Origin: Hyphomicrobiales bacterium
GTDB taxonomy: Bacteria; Pseudomonadota; Alphaproteobacteria; Rhizobiales; Beijerinckiaceae
Assembly (NCBI GenBank): GCA_027483505.1
Contig: JAIXUP010000058.1
Coordinates: 1-64,000, forward strand
Reading direction: 5' to 3'
DNA: 64,000 nucleotides
Shown here: piece after piece, positions 43,285 to 51,460 of the stretch
Numbering within the stretch: position 1 is the stretch's first letter
Layout of the letters: every line of letters begins with the position of its first letter
The notes under the pieces: model-generated
Told to the model about the DNA's origin: nothing
What the model saw: only the letters and a program-made list of their open reading frames with translations
Database searches by the model: none
Translations under genes and position numbers: made by a program

Positions 43285-44283
43285 TCATCCCCAGAGCGTC
43301 GCAGGATAAGGGTGGACCGTTGATCCTTCAAATTGCAAGCCCGGAACACGGTCCAGCTTCAGCAGCAGCGGCCCGTCGAGATCGACGAACGCGGCGCCCG
43401 CGGCGATCAGCATGGCCGGCGCCATGGCCAGCGACGTGCCCAGCATGCAGCCGACCATGACCGGCATGTCGTGCCGGCGCGCCGCCTCCGCCACCTGAAG
43501 GGCGGCGCTCAGGCCGCCGGTCTTGTCGAGCTTGATGTTGATGGCGTCGTAGAGCTCCATCGTCGCGGCAAGCTTGTCGAGGCCATGGAAGCTCTCGTCC
43601 GCACAGATCGGGATCGGGCTGCTCAGATGCTGCAGCGCCCCGTCATCGGCGGCCGGCAGCGGTTGCTCGATCAGTTCGACGCGCGCTGCGGCGCAGGCCG
43701 CGACATTCCGGTCGAAAGTCGCCTCGGTCCAGGCTTCGTTGGCGTCGACCACGATGCGCGATTGCGGCGCGCCACGACGGACCGCGGCGATCCGCTCCGC
43801 ATCGCCCTCGCCGCCAAGCTTGACCTTGAGCAGCGGACGGTGGCTCGCAGCCTCGGCGGCGGCCTGCATGCTCGCCGGATCGCCAAGGCTCAGCGTGTAG
43901 CAGGTGATGACGGGCCGTGGAGCAGCAACGCCGGCCACCTCCCATACCCGTTTGCCGGCAGCCTTCGCCGCCAGATCCCACAAGGCGCAGTCAAGTGCGT
44001 TGCGCGCCGCGCCGGCCTTGAGCCCCGCCGTCAGCGACGCCTGATCACCGCCGCGCGCAAGCAGCCCGCCTTGTGCCTCGATGGCCGCCGCGACCCCCTC
44101 GACGGTCTCGCCATAGCGCGGATAGGGCACGCATTCGGCGCGGCCCACATGATGGCCATCCGACACCGTGGCGGTCACCACGACGGCTTCAGTCCGGCTG
44201 CCGCGCGAAATGGTGAAGGCCCCGGCGATCGGAAAACGTTCGATCGCCACGGTCAGGCTGAGAGGGCCGAACTGGTTCATCAT
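43285..44283 (-). CDS. dgcA: enolase-superfamily epimerase/racemase (DgcA-like or Ala-Glu epimerase)
   Basis: 332-residue muconate-lactonising-type enolase-superfamily enzyme. The acid/base lysines are in LLKVKLGG (Lys153, Lys155) and INIKLDKTGG (Lys251); metal ligands are Asp180, Glu206 and Asp229. This is the dipeptide-epimerase layout. Enzymes of this type beside a DUF1611 gene have been described as N-acetyl-D-glutamate racemase (DgcA), which fits here; L-Ala-D/L-Glu epimerase of murein recycling is the alternative. It starts 4 bp after the DUF1611 gene. Confidence 0.87.
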   Translation of the reverse strand: MMNQFGPLSLTVAIERFPIAGAFTISRGSRTEAVVVTATVSDGHHVGRAECVPYPRYGETVEGVAAAIEAQGGLLARGGDQASLTAGLKAGAARNALDCALWDLAAKAAGKRVWEVAGVAAPRPVITCYTLSLGDPASMQAAAEAASHRPLLKVKLGGEGDAERIAAVRRGAPQSRIVVDANEAWTEATFDRNVAACAAARVELIEQPLPAADDGALQHLSSPIPICADESFHGLDKLAATMELYDAINIKLDKTGGLSAALQVAEAARRHDMPVMVGCMLGTSLAMAPAMLIAAGAAFVDLDGPLLLKLDRVPGLQFEGSTVHPYPATLWG

Positions 44284-44287
44284 GCCC

Positions 44288-45319
44288 TCAATGGGTCTTG
44301 GTGCGGGTCGATGCGGGGTACTCGGCCGTGATCCTGTCGACGATGGCGCCGACGCCGAAGCGCACCGGGTCCACCGCGGGCAGGTGATGCTTCGCGGACG
44401 CTTCCGCGAGCACGTGCAAGGCGGCTGCCTGATCGAGCGCCTGTGTGTTGATGGCGATCCCCACGCAGCGGATGGCCGGATTGGTCAGTTGCCCGCAGGC
44501 GATGGTCAGGTCGATCACCTGCTGGATCGTCGGCAACGGATGCTGCACGCCACGCATCCTGGTGCGGGTCGGCTCATGGCAGACGACGAAGGCATCAGGC
44601 TGGGCACCGTGCAGCAGCCCGAGGGTGACGCCGGAGAACGAGGGATGGAACAGCGACCCCTGTCCTTCGATCAGATCCCAATGGCCCGGGTCGGCGGCCG
44701 GCGCGATCCACTCCACTGCGCCGGAGATGAAATCCGCGACCACGGCGTCGATCGCCACGCCCCGGCCCGAAATGAAGATGCCGGTCTGCCCGGTCGCGCG
44801 GAAATCGGCGTCGAAGCCGCGCGTGCGCATCTCCTTCTCCAGCGCCAGCGCCGTGTACTTCTTGCCGGCCGAACAATCCGTGCCGACCGTCAGCAGCCTG
44901 AGGCCCGGGCGCTTGGTCCCCTTGCCCGTGGCGAAACGCTGGTCGGTGTGGCGCACGTCGAACAATTGCCGGCCATGCCTGGCAGCGGCGGCAGCAATCT
45001 CGGCATTGTCGCCCAGTTTCATGTGCAGCCCGCTGGCGACATCCATGCCGGCCTCGATCGCCGCGACGATGGAGCTGGCCCAATGCGCCGGCAGCACGCC
45101 GCCGGCATTGGCGACGCCGACGATCATCGTCTTCGCGCCTTTGGCACACGCCTCGGCGATGGTCATGTCCGCAAGATGCAGGTCGGCGCCGCAGCCCGGC
45201 AGGCGCATCTGCCCGATGCACCACTCGGCTCGCCAGTCGACGATGCCATGCGCCGTCTTGGCCGCGAGCTGGTCCGGGACATCGCCAAGGAACATGAGGT
45301 AGGGCGGATTGATCTGCAT
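44288..45319 (-). CDS. dgcN: DUF1611 protein, probable D-glutamate N-acetyltransferase (DgcN-like)
   Basis: 343-residue cytoplasmic protein of the DUF1611 family. A Rossmann-like N-terminal part (ADMTIAEACAKGAKTMIVGVANAGG-type region near 50-74) precedes a P-loop-like segment GTDCSAGKKYT (146-156). Family members encoded with an enolase-superfamily racemase have been reported as DgcN, which acetylates D-glutamate before racemisation. I chose the ATG nearest the fold; it is the first gene of the operon and faces the divergent LysR gene. Confidence 0.82.
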   Translation of the reverse strand: MQINPPYLMFLGDVPDQLAAKTAHGIVDWRAEWCIGQMRLPGCGADLHLADMTIAEACAKGAKTMIVGVANAGGVLPAHWASSIVAAIEAGMDVASGLHMKLGDNAEIAAAAARHGRQLFDVRHTDQRFATGKGTKRPGLRLLTVGTDCSAGKKYTALALEKEMRTRGFDADFRATGQTGIFISGRGVAIDAVVADFISGAVEWIAPAADPGHWDLIEGQGSLFHPSFSGVTLGLLHGAQPDAFVVCHEPTRTRMRGVQHPLPTIQQVIDLTIACGQLTNPAIRCVGIAINTQALDQAAALHVLAEASAKHHLPAVDPVRFGVGAIVDRITAEYPASTRTKTH

Positions 45320-45344
45320 GGTGATGCTTGGCCTCGGTTGGTGT

Positions 45345-45359
45345 ATGCCAAGACTGCAT
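45345..45359. promoter_or_regulatory. operator site 1, ATGCCAAGACTGCAT
   Basis: A T-N11-A dyad with ATGC / GCAT arms, 26 bp upstream of the dgcN-like start codon. It matches site 3 at 12 of 15 positions. Location near the start suggests it overlaps the promoter or leader of the catabolic operon. Confidence 0.65.
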
Positions 45360-45379
45360 GCAAGCACGTGTCAGGGCCA

Positions 45380-45394
45380 ATGCAAAGCCCGCAA
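45380..45394. promoter_or_regulatory. operator site 2, degenerate copy ATGCAAAGCCCGCAA
   Basis: Matches site 3 at 11 of 15 positions and keeps the T-N11-A frame, but the right arm ends GCAA. It lies between sites 1 and 3, 35 bp from site 1, a spacing often seen between LysR-type recognition and activation sites. Confidence 0.45.
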
Positions 45395-45452
45395 AAGGGC
45401 ATGGCGCATGGCAGCCGGATGACGCTGCGTGGCAACCATCCTTGCCCGGATG

Positions 45453-45467
45453 ATGCAAAATCTGCAT
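45453..45467. promoter_or_regulatory. operator site 3, perfect dyad ATGCAAAATCTGCAT
   Basis: Perfect 5-bp arms ATGCA / TGCAT with a 5-bp AT-rich centre, containing a canonical LysR T-N11-A box. It lies 83 bp upstream of the LysR gene start and 133 bp upstream of the divergent operon start. The symmetric form suggests the high-affinity site, used both for activation and autoregulation. Confidence 0.7.
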
Positions 45468-45550
45468 AGCTTTCGTCGGATCGACGCCGGCTGACCTGTA
45501 CCGAAGCCTGCGCGGCGGCCGATCGGCATCCCTCGGTGCGGAGATTTGCG

Positions 45551-46489
45551 GTGGACACACGCTGGCTGCAGGACTTTCTGACCCTCGCGGAAACCCGGAA
45601 CTTCACGCGCGCCGCAGCCCGGCGCAACACCTCGCAGGCCGCCTTCAGCCGCCGGATCCAGTCGCTCGAAGCCTGGGCGGGCGCAGCCTTGATCGACCGG
45701 GGTGTGTTTCCGCCCGCCCTCACCACGGCTGGCGAGCAGTTCCGCACCCACGCCGGCGATCTGCTCGCGCGGCTCGCGGAAGCGCGGGGCGACATCGAGG
45801 GTCGGCCCGTCTTCGGGCGTGACCATGTCCGCGTCGCCCTGCCCTATGTCATCGCGACGTCGATGTTCAGTGGCTGGTGGTCGGAGTGGACCGCCGCCAG
45901 CGGCGCCACCTGCGCCCTGGTCCACGGCAATGTGCTCGACCTCGTCGGCTCGCTGGTCTCCGGCTCAACCGACATCATGATCTGCCACGAGACGGCACAG
46001 CAGCCTGTCCACCTCGACCCGGCCCAGTTCGAACGCATTGTGCTCGGCCGCGATGTCCTCAGACCGTGGGCGGGCAAGGCGGCCATGGCGCGCGGCTGGA
46101 GCTTCCCTGGCAGCGAGACTCGCCCGGTGCCGCTGCTGATGTACTCGCCGGCCATCTACTTTGCCCGGCTCGTGGACCTGATCATCGAGGCCGCGCCGCA
46201 ACGCCTCCTCGGCGCCCGCCATGCGGAGAGTGACATGGCCGACGTGCTGCATGCCATGACCTGCGCGGGCCTCGGGGTCGGCTGGTTCACCGATGCCACA
46301 GTCAGCCATCACGGCACGGAGCTTGTCCCTCTCGGCGGATCGGGCTGGACACTGCCGCTGTCCATCGTGGCGTTCCGCGCCAGGCATGCGCGCCGCAGGA
46401 GCGTGGCCGATATCTGGTCGCACATGCTGGCCCATGCGGCGCTGAAGCAAGGCGCGGAACATCCTGAACGGACCCGCAAAAGGCCATGA
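45551..46489 (+). CDS. LysR-family regulator of the D-glutamate-type operon (DgcR candidate)
   Basis: 312-residue LysR protein: helix-turn-helix in the first 60 residues (LAETRNFTRAAARRNTSQAA) and a C-terminal effector-binding domain. I chose the GTG preceded by GGAG at seven bases, which begins DTRWLQDFLTL as usual for LysR proteins; a GTG five codons earlier is the alternative. It is divergent from the dgcN-like operon, and three related dyads lie between. The effector is probably glutamate or N-acetylglutamate, by inference. Confidence 0.9.
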   Translation: MDTRWLQDFLTLAETRNFTRAAARRNTSQAAFSRRIQSLEAWAGAALIDRGVFPPALTTAGEQFRTHAGDLLARLAEARGDIEGRPVFGRDHVRVALPYVIATSMFSGWWSEWTAASGATCALVHGNVLDLVGSLVSGSTDIMICHETAQQPVHLDPAQFERIVLGRDVLRPWAGKAAMARGWSFPGSETRPVPLLMYSPAIYFARLVDLIIEAAPQRLLGARHAESDMADVLHAMTCAGLGVGWFTDATVSHHGTELVPLGGSGWTLPLSIVAFRARHARRRSVADIWSHMLAHAALKQGAEHPERTRKRP

Positions 46490-46571
46490 TCGTCGGCCAC
46501 GGCTCTGGCAGGACTTGCCTTTGCCCTGCGTGCATGGCGAGGCTGGCTGTTCACGAATCAGCAGGCTGGAC

Positions 46572-49184
46572 ATGGACATGACGCCGACAGGACAGTGGGA
46601 TGGGCAGAGCCTTCGGCAGCGCGGCGTCTGGCGCCGTGTTTCGTCGGGGAGCATGCGCCTGCTGGTCTTGATGCTGTTCGTCCTGACCCCGTGCATGACC
46701 GTCCTCGCGCAGACCCCCGCTGAGCCGGTCTCGCCGCGTGTCCGCCTCGATCTGCTCCGCACGGAACTGCAGCAGATGGAAACAGCGCTGTCGGGCAGGG
46801 AACTGGATGATCCGGCCCTGCAGCGCATGCGCCTGCGCGCCGGACCCGTGCTCGACGAATTGAGGGCGATGGTGGACGATCTTGGTCCGCGCGCCGATCA
46901 GGCGAGGGCGCGTCTCGAGCAGCTTGGCCCCAAGCCGGACGCCAAGGCCCCCCCTGAAAGCGCCGATCTCGCCAACGAGCGCGCCGTGCGGGAAAAGGCG
47001 CTCGCCGATGCCGACGAGATGGCAAGGCTTTCGCGAACCCTGCAGCTCCAGACCGAACAGATCACCAGCACGATTGCCGACAAACGACGGGCGCTGTTTG
47101 CGCGGACACTGTTCGAACACGGACCCAGCCTGTTCAGCCCCAGCCTTTGGCTGTCGGTCCTGTCCTCGCTTCCCGACGATGTGCGTGCGCTCAACCTGCT
47201 GGCGCGCGACTGGCTGCTCTCGATCTCTTCGCGGCTCGGCGACAGCAGTTTCCTGCTTGTGATCCTGTCAGCCATCGCTGCGACGGGTCTTTATCTGGCC
47301 CGCTCGCGTTATCTGCCGGTGGTCATGGCGCGGTTCGGCGCCGAAACCGAGGCGACGCGCATGAGCCGCGTGGTGGCGGGCATCGTCAGGCTCGCCGCCG
47401 GCACGCTGCCCGCAGCCATCGGAAGCTGGTTGTTCTATACCGCGCTGATCAATGGCGGCCTCGTTCCGCGCCGGGTCGAGCCCTTTGCCTGGGCCATCCT
47501 CGGCGGGCTGGCCTTTCTGGCCTTTGTCAGCGCCCTGTCTGATGCGACGCTCGCGCCGAAATGGCCGCAGCGCCGCATTTTCGGCGTCGCCGACCGCAAC
47601 GCGGCTGCGCTGAAGAAGATGGTTGTCGCCTGCGCTGCCGTCCTTGTCACGGCGAAGGCGGTCGAAGCGCTGTTTCAGGCCATCGCGGCTGGCCTGTCCA
47701 TCTCGATCGCGGCGCGCTCGGCCTTCGCGCTGCTGTTCGCGACCGTGCTGGCCTATTGGCTCAACAAGCTGCGCGACACCTCCGAAGAGCAGGACGAGGA
47801 AGGGCTTGGTCCCTACGTTCCGGTCGATGGCGCGGTCCTCGCGCCGCTCAGGCTTCTGGGCTGGGCGCTGGTCATCGCCATCGGCACCGGAACCTTGCTG
47901 GGCTACGTCGCCTTCGGCTCGTTTCTCGTCGAGCAGTCGGCCTGGGTGCTGATCGTCGCGACGCTGATCGGCCTGGCGCTCATCCTCGCCGACGAAGGGC
48001 TGCAGACCATCCTCGCCGGCGACGGCAGGGTCTCGACCATGCTGCAGACCAATGTCGGCCTGCGCAAGCGCTCCCTGGAGCAGGCTGCCGTGGTGACGGC
48101 GGGACTGGTCAAGCTGGTCCTGATCATCGTGGCGCTGATGCTGATCCTGGCACCCTGGGGCATCGAATCCGCCGACCTGACATCATCGCTGAAAGCCGCG
48201 TTCTTCGGCTTCAAGGTCGGCGACGTCACGATCTCGCTCTCGGCCATCGTGGTCGCCGGCGTGCTGTTCGCCCTGGGCCTCGCCGCAACCAAGGCGCTGA
48301 CGCGCTGGCTCGACGAGCGCTTTCTGCCGGCCACCGACCTCGACACCGGGCTGCGCAATTCGCTGCGCACGATGGCGGGATATATCGGCTTTGTGGCCGC
48401 GCTGGCCCTCGCCATCTCCTCGCTTGGCCTCAGTCTGGAGCGGCTCACGATCGTGGCGGGCGCGCTGTCGGTCGGCATCGGCTTTGGCCTTCAGTCGATC
48501 GTCTCCAATTTCGTATCGGGGTTGATCCTGCTTTGGGAGCGCCCGATCAGGGTCGGCGACCTGATCGTGGTCGGCGATGGCGAAGGCATCGTCAGGCGCA
48601 TCAACGTGCGCTCGACCGAGATCGAGACATTTGACCGCTCGACGGTGATCGTACCGAACTCGAACCTGATCTCGGGCGTCGTCAAGAACCGGGTCCGTTC
48701 GGACCGTACGGGCCGCGTCATCGTCTCGCTGACCGTGCCGCGCACGGCCGATCCCGCGCGGGTCAACGACGTGATGCTGGCGGCGGCGGCGCGCCATGCG
48801 CAGGTCCTGAAGGAGCCGAAGCCACGTGTGCTGTTCAAGAAGATCACGGAAAGCGCGCTCGATTTCGATCTGATCTGCATCGTGCCCGAGGTCGACAGCG
48901 TGGGGCTGGTGGCCAGCGACCTGCATTTCGCCATTTTCGCCAACCTGGTTCAGGAGGGCATCGGCCAGCCTGAACGCGAGGTCGCGATCAAGGGGCTGGA
49001 CCGCATCGAGGACACGCTTGAGGACCTCGTCGACACGCTTGAGGACGCCCAGGAAGCTCAGACGGCCGCGATCCAGGCGCGCCGCCGGCCCCAGAGCGCC
49101 GCAGCGGTCCAACCCGCCGCGCAACAACCGGCCGGGACCGGCGGCAAGGCGAGGGCCGCGACGCGCGGACCGGCAAAGCCTTGA
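46572..49184 (+). CDS. DUF3772-containing mechanosensitive channel (MscS family)
   Basis: About 870 residues. A signal-like N-terminus (RLLVLMLFVLTPCMTVLAQ) precedes a periplasmic coiled-coil DUF3772 region (about 55-170), then around ten membrane helices and a C-terminal MscS pore and beta domain: GIGFGLQSIVSNFVSGLILL, ERPIRVGDLI and NSNLISGVVKNR. It ends in an Ala/Arg/Pro-rich tail. Probably an inner-membrane osmotic safety valve of the large MscK/YnaI-like class. Start uncertain among ATGs at this point, two codons on, and 27 codons on. Confidence 0.9.
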   Translation: MDMTPTGQWDGQSLRQRGVWRRVSSGSMRLLVLMLFVLTPCMTVLAQTPAEPVSPRVRLDLLRTELQQMETALSGRELDDPALQRMRLRAGPVLDELRAMVDDLGPRADQARARLEQLGPKPDAKAPPESADLANERAVREKALADADEMARLSRTLQLQTEQITSTIADKRRALFARTLFEHGPSLFSPSLWLSVLSSLPDDVRALNLLARDWLLSISSRLGDSSFLLVILSAIAATGLYLARSRYLPVVMARFGAETEATRMSRVVAGIVRLAAGTLPAAIGSWLFYTALINGGLVPRRVEPFAWAILGGLAFLAFVSALSDATLAPKWPQRRIFGVADRNAAALKKMVVACAAVLVTAKAVEALFQAIAAGLSISIAARSAFALLFATVLAYWLNKLRDTSEEQDEEGLGPYVPVDGAVLAPLRLLGWALVIAIGTGTLLGYVAFGSFLVEQSAWVLIVATLIGLALILADEGLQTILAGDGRVSTMLQTNVGLRKRSLEQAAVVTAGLVKLVLIIVALMLILAPWGIESADLTSSLKAAFFGFKVGDVTISLSAIVVAGVLFALGLAATKALTRWLDERFLPATDLDTGLRNSLRTMAGYIGFVAALALAISSLGLSLERLTIVAGALSVGIGFGLQSIVSNFVSGLILLWERPIRVGDLIVVGDGEGIVRRINVRSTEIETFDRSTVIVPNSNLISGVVKNRVRSDRTGRVIVSLTVPRTADPARVNDVMLAAAARHAQVLKEPKPRVLFKKITESALDFDLICIVPEVDSVGLVASDLHFAIFANLVQEGIGQPEREVAIKGLDRIEDTLEDLVDTLEDAQEAQTAAIQARRRPQSAAAVQPAAQQPAGTGGKARAATRGPAKP

Positions 49185-49197
49185 TTGGAGGTCAGCG

Positions 49198-49692
49198 ATG
49201 AGTTGCACACAGGCAGCCGCCGCGCTCGTGGCCATGCTGGGGCTGGCGGGCTGCGCCGACACCCAGCGCGGCGCAGGTGGCCAGCCGGCTTTCTATGCCG
49301 ACCTTGGCCGGACCGGTGCCGTCGTCGACAGCGCGCAGGCCCGCGCCATGATCTCGGCCTACCGGATGAACAAGGGGCTCGGCGCCCTGCGCCTTGATCC
49401 GGCTCTTTCCGCCGCGGCGCTGAGCGAAGCCCGGGCGATGGCGGCTTCGGACACGCCCGCCTCGGCCGAGGCCGCCAAGGACCGCCTGCGGCGTGGAGGA
49501 ACAGCCGGTCCCGAGGTCAACCTCTCGGCCGGTTACCGCACGCTCGCCGAAGCCTTCTCCGGCTGGCGTGACTCAGCCCAGCACGACCGCGTCATGCGCA
49601 GCACGAGCGCGACGCGCATGGGCATTGCAACCGCCTATGCGCCGGCCTCGAAATACAAGGTCTACTGGGCGCTCGTCGTGGCCGCCGACTAG
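49198..49692 (+). CDS. CAP/SCP-domain lipoprotein
   Basis: 164-residue protein with a lipoprotein signal (LGLAGC, Cys at residue 19) and a CAP/SCP (PF00188-like) domain: YRMNKGLGALRLDPALSAAA, SEARAMAAS, and the terminal YKVYWALVVA. The usual first His of the CAP cavity is not obvious. GGAGG precedes the ATG. It lies 13 bp after the channel gene, so both may be cotranscribed. Function unknown; surface or periplasmic. Confidence 0.85.
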   Translation: MSCTQAAAALVAMLGLAGCADTQRGAGGQPAFYADLGRTGAVVDSAQARAMISAYRMNKGLGALRLDPALSAAALSEARAMAASDTPASAEAAKDRLRRGGTAGPEVNLSAGYRTLAEAFSGWRDSAQHDRVMRSTSATRMGIATAYAPASKYKVYWALVVAAD

Positions 49693-49700
49693 AAGGTCCT

Positions 49701-50525
49701 TCAGGGCTTGAGCCCCAGGGGCAAGGGCGGCTGCTCATAAAGCAAGGTGATGGTCACGCGCCGGTTCGCGGCAAGATCCGGGTTGTCCGGGAACATCGGG
49801 TCGGTCTCGGCCTTGCCCGTGACAGAGGCGAAACGGCTGTCCGGAACGCCGGCGCTGGCCAGAATCTCGCGCACGGCCGCCGCACGGCCCACTGACAGCT
49901 CCCATCCGCCGCCGGGCAGGCGCTGGCCAGGCCGCGGACCGGATGTATGCCCGCTGATCGCAATTCGGTTCGGCATGCGGCGCAGGGTCGGCACGACCGC
50001 CTCCAGCACCAAGCGGGTCCGCTCGAACGGATTGACCGATCCGTCCGCGAACATCGAACGCCCGTCCTGGTCGACAAGCGAGAGGTTCAGGCCGTCCTTG
50101 GTTTCCTCGATGATGATGTTCTTCGAGACCTGCGCGATCTCGGGCATGTCGTTGAGCGCCTGCCGCAGCGATGACGCCGCGAGTGCAAAGCCGCGGTCGA
50201 CGCTCGCGGCCGCGGTCCCTTCGGTCCTGCGCTTGAGATCGTTGGGCGCTGTGAAGTCCGAGGCTTCCTCGATCGGCTTGAGCTTCGCATTGAGCAGATG
50301 GGGCCGGGTCGGAATGCCGTTAAGCTCGACGATGCCCGCAAAGCGGTTGTCCTTGTTGCTGCCGAACGCCTCGCGGAAAGACCCCGCGATGACCTGCATC
50401 TTCTCCTTGTTCTGTGAAGAATAGGCTGCGACCATGACGAAGAAGCTCATGAGCAGCGCCATGAGGTCGGCGAAGGTCACGAACCAGCCATGTCCGCCAT
50501 GTGCTCCCCGCTTCTTCTTGGCCAT
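49701..50525 (-). CDS. motB: flagellar motor stator protein MotB
   Basis: 274-residue stator subunit. One N-terminal membrane helix carries the essential channel Asp20 in WFVTFADLMALLMSFFVM; a linker precedes an OmpA-like peptidoglycan-binding domain (about 150-270, including ISGHTSG and NRRVTITLLYE). Works with the MotA encoded 32 bp upstream. Its genes are far from the che operon in this window but likely serve the same motility system. Confidence 0.93.
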   Translation of the reverse strand: MAKKKRGAHGGHGWFVTFADLMALLMSFFVMVAAYSSQNKEKMQVIAGSFREAFGSNKDNRFAGIVELNGIPTRPHLLNAKLKPIEEASDFTAPNDLKRRTEGTAAASVDRGFALAASSLRQALNDMPEIAQVSKNIIIEETKDGLNLSLVDQDGRSMFADGSVNPFERTRLVLEAVVPTLRRMPNRIAISGHTSGPRPGQRLPGGGWELSVGRAAAVREILASAGVPDSRFASVTGKAETDPMFPDNPDLAANRRVTITLLYEQPPLPLGLKP

Positions 50526-50557
50526 CGCCAGCTGCCTGTCCTGCACGCCGCGAATCG

Positions 50558-51325
50558 TCAGGCGTCCGCGAATTCGGCGCGGTGATTGTCAGGCAGGTAA
50601 GCCAGCAGCATCTCCTTGATCAGCGTCGGGCTCTTGGAGTCGCGCATCTGAAGGACGCCGTCGATGATGAGCGTGCGAGATATCTCCTCCTCCTCGATCT
50701 TGACATGCAGCTTGTCCGCGATCGGGGTGGCGATGGCATTGGCGATGACCGCGCCGTAAAGCGTCGCCAGCAGGGCTGTGGCCATGGCGGGGCCGAGCTT
50801 GGACGGGTCGGACATATTGGCGAACATGGTGACCATGCCCAGTATGGTGCCGATCATGCCCCAGGCCGGCGCGCAGTCGCCGATGGCGCGGTAGACCTTC
50901 GAGCCCTCGTCGAGCCGTTGAAGGAAGTTGTCACGGTCGCGCTCCATCGTGTCGCGGATGAAGTCCTTGTCGTATCCGTCCGCGATGTAGCGGGCGCCCT
51001 GCGCCAGAAACGGATCGGAAATGGTCGCGCTCTCAAGCCCGACCGGACCTTGCTTGCGGACGATGTCGGCCAGCGTCGTGATCTCGCCGATAAGGTCGCG
51101 CGGATGGAACGCGCGCATCTGGAACGCGAACTTCAGGCCCATCGGGATGCCATGGATGATCACGGAGAAAGGATAACGCACCATGGTCGAGGCGATCACG
51201 CCGCCGAAGATGATGATGACCGCGTGTTTGTCGAAGAAGGCGCCGAAATTGCCGCCATCGATGATGATGATCGCGCAGATCGTCGCCATGCCGGCGATCA
51301 GACCAAGCCCTGTTGCGATATCCAT
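50558..51325 (-). CDS. motA: flagellar motor stator protein MotA (PomA-like)
   Basis: 255-residue membrane protein with four helices: IATGLGLIAGMATICAIIII, the second helix AVIIIFGGVIASTMV, and the third and fourth helices with GDCAPAWGMIGTILGMVTMF and ATALLATLYGAVIANAIATP. The cytoplasmic loop (about 60-145) has the charged segment ERDRDNFLQRL. Length and N-terminus resemble the shorter PomA-type stators, often sodium-driven, but ion choice cannot be set from this alone. GGGAG precedes the ATG. Confidence 0.92.
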   Translation of the reverse strand: MDIATGLGLIAGMATICAIIIIDGGNFGAFFDKHAVIIIFGGVIASTMVRYPFSVIIHGIPMGLKFAFQMRAFHPRDLIGEITTLADIVRKQGPVGLESATISDPFLAQGARYIADGYDKDFIRDTMERDRDNFLQRLDEGSKVYRAIGDCAPAWGMIGTILGMVTMFANMSDPSKLGPAMATALLATLYGAVIANAIATPIADKLHVKIEEEEISRTLIIDGVLQMRDSKSPTLIKEMLLAYLPDNHRAEFADA

Positions 51326-51460
51326 CGATGACTCCCGGAAACACAAGGAACTGGGCGCACTCAGCCCACGTTCACGCTTGCAGTTTTATCCTCCGGTGCT
51401 TGAAGGAAGCGTTAAGGATGAGACTTTCCTCTGAAGTCTCGCTCCGCTACATCTCGGACC

